Assembly: GCA_009731375.1 (NCBI GenBank)
Contig: BJOX01000191.1
Span: 18,393-42,549, forward strand
Source: Paulinella micropora
Lineage: Eukaryota > Cercozoa > Imbricatea > Euglyphida
DNA: 24,157 nt
Direction: 5' to 3'
In this document: positions 19,195-24,157 of the stretch, piece after piece
Position numbering within the stretch: the stretch's first letter is position 1
How the letters are laid out: each line of letters begins with the position of its first letter
Program-made: the position numbers and the translations under genes
Notes under the pieces: generated by a model
What the model was told of the DNA's origin: nothing
Database searches by the model: none
What the model saw: only the letters and a program-made list of their open reading frames with translations

Positions 19195-19600
19195 ATATAT
19201 ATATATACATATATATATAACATATATTATATATATATATATATATATATTTGTATATATATATATATATATCGAATGTGGCGGTATGATATGGCTCTCT
19301 AGTTTTAACATAACATATCATACACACACGTATATGTAACATAGATAAGATGTAGCGAATGCGGCGGTATGATGTCGCTCTCTATTTTTCACCTCACATA
19401 TCATACACACACATATGTATGTAACATATATTAGATAGATATAGCGAATGTGGCGGTATGCTATAGCTCTCTAGTTTTAGCCTAACATATGTAACATAGA
19501 TATAGATAGATATAGCAAATATGGTTTTGCTAACTGATTGCGCATTCGCAGCGACAGGATATCACTCTCTAGTTTTAACCCACATGTATACACACATGTA
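18901..19600. repeat. Diverged tandem family with tagcgaatgtggcggtatga core
   Basis: The core tagcgaatgtggcggtatga, then tatcgctctctagttttaac and catatcatacacac, occurs at about 19106, 19272, 19352 and 19442, with a longer relative at about 19510. Spacing is 70 to 165 bp. Relatives lacking the gcggt part lie at about 18888 and 12160 (gattgcgcaat..., ctcgctctct). Between units are GATA, CA and TA tracts (GATA at about 18952-19005, CA and TA at about 19160-19270). No gene seen. Confidence 0.8.
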
Positions 19601-19904
19601 TGTAGCATATTTTTGGTCCATCAGCTCTGCATATCCGAAGACATTAGGCATCCATTCCACCCCATCACCGCCACCAGGTGGGCTGGGTAGCGGGCTGGAG
19701 ATGCGCATGTGTAGCATAGATGAGAGAGAGAGAGAGGGAGAGAGAGAGAGAGGGAGAGAGAGAGAGAGAGAGATATCACTTACTGCTGTGTTCTGGGAAC
19801 GACTGGGAAGCTAGGGGCGGGGATGGATGCTCGCTGAGAGGCATCGAAGCTTACCCAGCTATCATTACACAACCACAAACAGTAAAATTATACGGCAAAA
19901 GCCT
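19601..19904. other. Complex sequence with an AG tract, no gene recognised
   Basis: About 120 bases of ordinary composition, an AG tract with GGG interruptions (19721-19773), then about 130 complex bases. Short frames cross it, but none shows a domain. Confidence 0.5.
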
Positions 19905-20035
19905 CAAATTTGACGTGTTTTTTGCGGGCGAGCCGGGCCGGCGGTTGAGCCCCGCATAACACGTCAAATTTGGCGCGTTTTTGCACGTGTAGTTTTTATC
20001 GGTAACCTGACCACGTTTTGTGGAGGTGACCCGAT
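19905..20035 (+). mobile_element. Foldback repeat family, copy 3 (best preserved)
   Basis: A perfect 15-base inverted repeat (caaatttgacgtgtt at 19905-19919, aacacgtcaaatttg at 19958-19972) encloses a GC-rich core that itself pairs as tgcggg with ccccgca around gagccgggccggcgg. A second hairpin follows at 19998-20035: atcggtaacctgaccac, loop gtttt, gtggaggtgacccgat. The same two-hairpin plan is seen in copy 2 and in part in copy 1. A non-autonomous foldback or MITE-like element is the simplest reading. Confidence 0.8.
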
Positions 20036-20128
20036 AAAAATTTAGGTGCTTACGCAACCGCTTACTTGGTGCCAGCAGTCACTACAAAAGGTATACAAAC
20101 AACGTCATCAGGTTGTTTTCGGAGAGAG

Positions 20129-20216
20129 NNNNNNNNNNNNNNNNNNNNNNNNNNNNNNNNNNNNNNNNNNNNNNNNNNNNNNNNNNNNNNNNNNNNNNNN
20201 NNNNNNNNNNNNNNNN
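20129..20216. other. Assembly gap (88 N)
   Basis: Unknown bases between an AG start and a GATA-type sequence. Confidence 0.99.
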
Positions 20217-20403
20217 GATAAAGACGGATAGATATTGAGATAATATATAATGAGAGAAAGAGAGCAAAAAGACAGAAGAAAGAAAGAAAGAAAGAAAGAG
20301 ACAGAGAGAGGGGGGGGGGGGATAGATAGATAGATAGATAGATAGAGAGGGGAAGGGTTATGACCGGAAGAGTTCATTCAGGGTCTTAGACAGATAGAAA
20401 ATG

Positions 20404-20467
<64 letters not shown>

Positions 20468-20497
20468 GGTAGGTAGATAGGTAGGTAGGTAGGTAGG

Positions 20498-20533
<36 letters not shown>

Positions 20534-20573
20534 GAGGGGAAGGGTTTTAAGCGGAAGAGTTCATTGAGGGTCT

Positions 20574-20628
<55 letters not shown>

Positions 20629-20704
20629 GTAGGTAGGTAGGTAGGTAGGAAGGTAGGTAGGTAGTTAGATAGATAGATAGATAGATAGATAGATATATAG
20701 ATAT

Positions 20705-20752
<48 letters not shown>

Positions 20753-20801
20753 GTAGGTAGAGAGGGGAAGGGTTTTAACCAGAAGAGTTCATTGAGGGTC
20801 T

Positions 20802-20848
<47 letters not shown>

Positions 20849-20877
20849 GTAGGTAGGTCGATAGGTAGGTAGGTAGG

Positions 20878-20928
<51 letters not shown>

Positions 20929-21012
20929 GTAGGTAGGTAGAGAGGGGAAGGGTTTTAACCGGAAAAGTTCATTGAGGGTCTTCTCGGGGAGAAGGCTATA
21001 CAGACAAAAAAT

Positions 21013-21060
<48 letters not shown>

Positions 21061-21064
21061 ATAA

Positions 21065-21095
<31 letters not shown>

Positions 21096-21180
21096 TATAG
21101 ATAGATAGATGGATAGATAGATCATTCAGGGTCTTCTCGGGGAGAAGGCTTTACAGACAAGAAAGAAAGACAGACAGACC

Positions 21181-21225
<45 letters not shown>

Positions 21226-21305
21226 GTAGGTAGGTAGGTACATACATAAATAGATAGATAGGTAGACAGATAGATAGTTAGATAGATAGATAGATCGATA
21301 GATAA

Positions 21306-21345
<40 letters not shown>

Positions 21346-21400
21346 TTCATTCAGGGTCTTCTCGAGGAGAATTGCTGTACAGGCAAGGGATAGACAGACA
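20217..21400. repeat. GATA/GGTA array with ~190-bp higher-order units
   Basis: The island gagaggggaagggttttaac, then cggaagagttcattgagggt, occurs at about 20345, 20533, 20760 and 20940, separated by GATA and GGTA repeats. From about 20975 the island changes to ttcattcagggtcttctcgg plus ggagaaggct (about 20975, 21122, 21347), showing a shift of unit type. Open Leu-Ser-Ile-Tyr frames on the other strand are artefacts. Confidence 0.9.
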
Positions 21401-21571
21401 GACAGACAGATAGAGAGATGGAGAGATAGATAGATAGATAGATATATAGATAGATAGATAGGTAGGTAGCTAAGTAGGTAGGAAGGTACACAAATAAATA
21501 GATAGATAGGTAGACAGATAGATAAGTAGGTAGGAAGGTACACAAATAAATAGATAGATAGGTAGACAGAC

Positions 21572-21617
<46 letters not shown>

Positions 21618-21647
21618 TAGATAGATAGATAGTAGATAGATAGATAA

Positions 21648-21686
<39 letters not shown>

Positions 21687-21787
21687 TATAGGTAGGTAGG
21701 TAGGTAGGTAGGTAGGTAGGTAGGTAGGTAGGTAGGTAGGTAGGTACATAGTTAGATAGGTAGACAGATAGATAGATAGATAGATAT

Positions 21788-21836
<49 letters not shown>

Positions 21837-21899
21837 AGAACCTTTTTGACACTATGATTGCAATCTCTTGTGCCTAAATAATAGATAGATAGATAGATG

Positions 21900-21939
<40 letters not shown>

Positions 21940-21940
21940 T

Positions 21941-22007
<67 letters not shown>

Positions 22008-22070
22008 AGGACACATGAAACACAGATACACACACACACATAGTACTATCATCAACGTACTAGATTATCG
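21401..22070. repeat. GATA/GGTA tracts with short duplications
   Basis: GATA repeats with GACA and GGTA variants. A duplicated segment, aagtaggtaggaaggtacac plus aaataaatagat, is present at about 21471 and 21531. A complex island (21837-21880) and another at 22012-22070 contain no recognisable gene. Confidence 0.85.
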
Positions 22071-22089
22071 AATATATATATATATATAT

Positions 22090-22121
<32 letters not shown>

Positions 22122-22182
22122 GTAGGTAGGTAGGTAGATCGGCAGGTAGATAGCTAGGTAGGTAGGTAGGTAGGTAGATAGG

Positions 22183-22224
<42 letters not shown>

Positions 22225-22321
22225 TATAGATAGATAGATAGATGAGATAGATGAGATAGATAGAAAGATAGATAGAAAGATAGATAGAAATACAGATAGA
22301 AAGATAGATGGAAAGACAGAT

Positions 22322-22357
<36 letters not shown>

Positions 22358-22474
22358 GGATAGATAGATAGATAGATAGATAGATCGATAGGTAGGTAGG
22401 TAGGTAGATCGGCAGGTAGATAGGTAGGTAGGTAGGTAGATAGGTAGATAGGTAGATAGATAGGTAGATAGATG

Positions 22475-22521
<47 letters not shown>

Positions 22522-22605
22522 GAGATAGATGAGATAGATAGAAAGATAGATAGAAAGATAGATAGAAAGACAGATAGAAAGATAGATGGAAAGATAGAAA
22601 GATAG

Positions 22606-22663
<58 letters not shown>

Positions 22664-22728
22664 GTAGATAGATAGGTAGATAGATAGATAGATTGGTAGG
22701 TAGGTAGGTAGGAAGGTAGGTAGGTAGG

Positions 22729-22760
<32 letters not shown>

Positions 22761-22873
22761 AAGATAGATAGATAGATAGACAGATAGACAGACAGTTAGA
22801 TAGATAGATTGGTGGGTAGGTAGATAGATAGATAGATAGATTGGTAGGTAGGTAGATAGATAGATAGATAGAC

Positions 22874-22918
<45 letters not shown>

Positions 22919-22920
22919 TA
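22071..22920. repeat. GATA array with a ~280-bp higher-order repeat
   Basis: The sequence ggtaggtagatcggcaggta occurs at about 22127 and 22404. The sequence gatgagatagatgagataga, then GAAA-GATA alternation, occurs at about 22232 and 22519. This gives a composite unit of about 280 bp in two copies, followed by a diverged GATA/GGTA stretch with ttggtaggtagg and ttggtgggtagg variants. Confidence 0.85.
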
Positions 22921-22961
22921 CCGACATGACAGGAAAGCGAATCTGCGGTAGCAGGTCTGAA

Positions 22962-23105
22962 AACATACATACATACATACATACATACATACATGCATAC
23001 ATACATACATACATACATACATACATACATACATACATACGTACCTACGTACGTACATACATACGTACATACATACATACATACATACATACATACATAC
23101 ATACA

Positions 23106-23134
<29 letters not shown>
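22962..23134. repeat. ATAC tetranucleotide tract
   Basis: ATAC repeats with ACGTAC variants. Preceded by a 40-base complex island at 22921-22961. Confidence 0.95.
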
Positions 23135-23136
<2 letters not shown>

Positions 23137-23149
23137 CTTTCTACCTATA

Positions 23150-23312
23150 CATACATATATATTTTTTTATGGATTTGTTCATTTGTATATGTCCATGTAT
23201 ATTTGTATATGTATACATATATATATATATATGTAATATATATATATACATATATATATCTATATGTATATATATATATATTTATTTATTTATTTATATA
23301 TATATATATAAT
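23150..23312. repeat. TA-rich tract
   Basis: TA repeats with TATG, TATC and TTTA interruptions. No gene. Confidence 0.9.
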
Positions 23313-23506
23313 ATGAGGGAGAAAGGACCTTGAACCGCATCCTTCAGAGCCATCTCTACAAAAATACACACGTACAAAACAAATACGTAAGAAAATACAA
23401 TGCACTCTCAAGATTTATATTCATTTTCTTGCGTATTTCTTGTCTTTTTTCATTTCTTGACGTATTTGCTTCTCACATATGTGATGTATTTCATATCAGA
23501 CGCATT
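23313..23506. other. Complex sequence, no gene recognised
   Basis: About 190 bases of AT-rich sequence. A plus-strand frame runs from about 23400 through the neighbouring repeat to 23918, but its middle is the translated pyrimidine repeat and no domain is visible. Confidence 0.5.
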
Positions 23507-23790
23507 CTACACCACCCAAAATTTAGGGTCTCTGGTGGTGCAAAAGTGGCGCCATAGGCCAGGCTTTTCAGGAAGCTCCTTCCCTTTCCGTCCCTTTCCT
23601 TCCCTTTCCTTCCCTTCCCTGTCCTTCCCTGTCCTTCCCTTTCCTTCCCTTTCCTTCCCTTTCCTTCCCTTTCCTTCCCTTCCCTGTCCTTCCCTGTCCT
23701 TCCCTGTCCTTCCCTGTCCTTCCCTTTCCTTCCCTTTCCTCACCCAGGGGAAGTGGTACCAGAAACCCAAAATTCTGGGTGGTGCAAAAG
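23507..23790. mobile_element. Second MITE-like element, interior expanded by a pyrimidine microsatellite
   Basis: The left end, ctacaccacccaaaatttag, is matched by an inverted right end, cccaaaattctgggtggtgc. Just inside are tggcgccataggccagg and cttttcaggaagc on the left, and aagtggtaccagaaac on the right, as in the 3257-3387 element. Between them, about 165 bases of ttccctttcc/ttccctgtcc repeats replace the short aaacccc segment of the first element. It has the same family ends but is about twice the length. Confidence 0.75.
23571..23738. repeat. TTCCCTTTCC / TTCCCTGTCC decanucleotide repeat
   Basis: Ten- and five-base pyrimidine units in alternating variants lie inside the MITE. The opposite strand gives Gly-Lys-Glu-Arg frames that are artefacts. 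Confidence 0.9.
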
Positions 23791-23986
23791 ATACATGGAA
23801 ATTAAAGAGAAGAAATGACACAAACAGTGTGAGAAGCTTGTTGGCGATTTGCGGTGTTTTTGTGGAGAAATTATTCGTTACTTGCGGCATGTTCTCGGGA
23901 AAATTTGCGTTAGGGTGATAAGAAGAAAAAGGAAGAGGAAGGGGAAGAAGAAGAGGAAGAGGAAGAGGAAGAAAAGAGGAAGGCAA
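23791..23986. other. Complex then purine-rich sequence, no gene recognised
   Basis: About 130 complex bases followed by GAAGAG-type purine repeats (23925-23986). No supported gene. Confidence 0.55.
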
Positions 23987-23989
23987 AGT

Positions 23990-24025
23990 GGTAGTAGTAG
24001 TAGTAGTATCAGTAGTAGTAGTATC

Positions 24026-24075
<50 letters not shown>

Positions 24076-24076
24076 C

Positions 24077-24157
<81 letters not shown>
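23990..24157. repeat. GTA trinucleotide microsatellite
   Basis: Nearly pure GTA/AGT repeat with a few TCA and GCA interruptions, running off the right edge. Confidence 0.95.

Noticed and set aside
22060-23130. Minus-strand frames of about 355 residues rich in Tyr-Leu-Ser-Ile
   Set aside because: Pure translation of GATA and ATAC repeats, whose period of four keeps frames free of stops.
23400-23918. 172-codon plus-strand frame
   Set aside because: Its centre is the Pro/Phe/Ser translation of the TTCCCTTTCC repeat within a MITE.

Overview
This is eukaryotic nuclear DNA that consists almost entirely of repeats. It is dominated by tetranucleotide tracts (ATAC/GTAT, GATA/CTAT, GGTA) and dinucleotide tracts (AG, CA, TA). 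It also has long homopolymers, four runs of N, several small transposon-like families and one long intact retrotransposon reading frame. There is no bacterial gene organisation, tRNA, rRNA or CRISPR array. The taxon cannot be fixed from the sequence. Nearly all the other long open frames are translations of microsatellites and are not genes. || Layout: 1-2850 holds purine, CA, CT and ATAC/GTAT tracts, with a small minisatellite. 2860-3600 is the first complex stretch, with a foldback element (3076-3170) and an inverted-repeat MITE-like element (3257-3387). 3600-6010 is mostly TATG, TG and AG tracts plus a TG higher-order repeat. A second foldback copy (6080-6201, opposite strand) precedes an 851-base gap bounded by poly-G. 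7440-9050 is TATG, ACAT and GATA sequence. 9051-9739 is a unit with 143-bp terminal direct repeats sitting inside a GATA tract. 9922-12165 is a very homogeneous 83-bp satellite with 27 core copies. 12166-12447 is a CTAT-rich repeat family. || The centrepiece is 12448-18094. Copy A (12448-13201) is the 3' end of a non-LTR retrotransposon. It joins with no spacer to copy B (13202-17099), about 3.9 kb and apparently complete. Copy B is followed by the same satellite on the opposite strand (17100-17797), and then by copy C (17798-18094), only the 5' end of the element. Copy B encodes an apurinic-endonuclease-free LINE of the restriction-like-endonuclease type: reverse transcriptase with YADD, then a CX2CX7HX4C zinc knuckle, then a PD...E...K nuclease, as in the R2/NeSL/Hero assemblage. 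The junctions suggest insertion at one position of the satellite repeat, and the A-B joint looks like a trace of end-to-end template jumping. || 18095-19600 returns to CTAT higher-order repeats and a diverged tandem family. 19600-20128 has a third foldback copy. 20217-22920 is GATA/GGTA sequence with higher-order periods. 22962-23310 is ATAC and TA sequence. 23507-23790 is a second MITE whose middle is an expanded pyrimidine repeat, and the window ends in a GTA trinucleotide tract.
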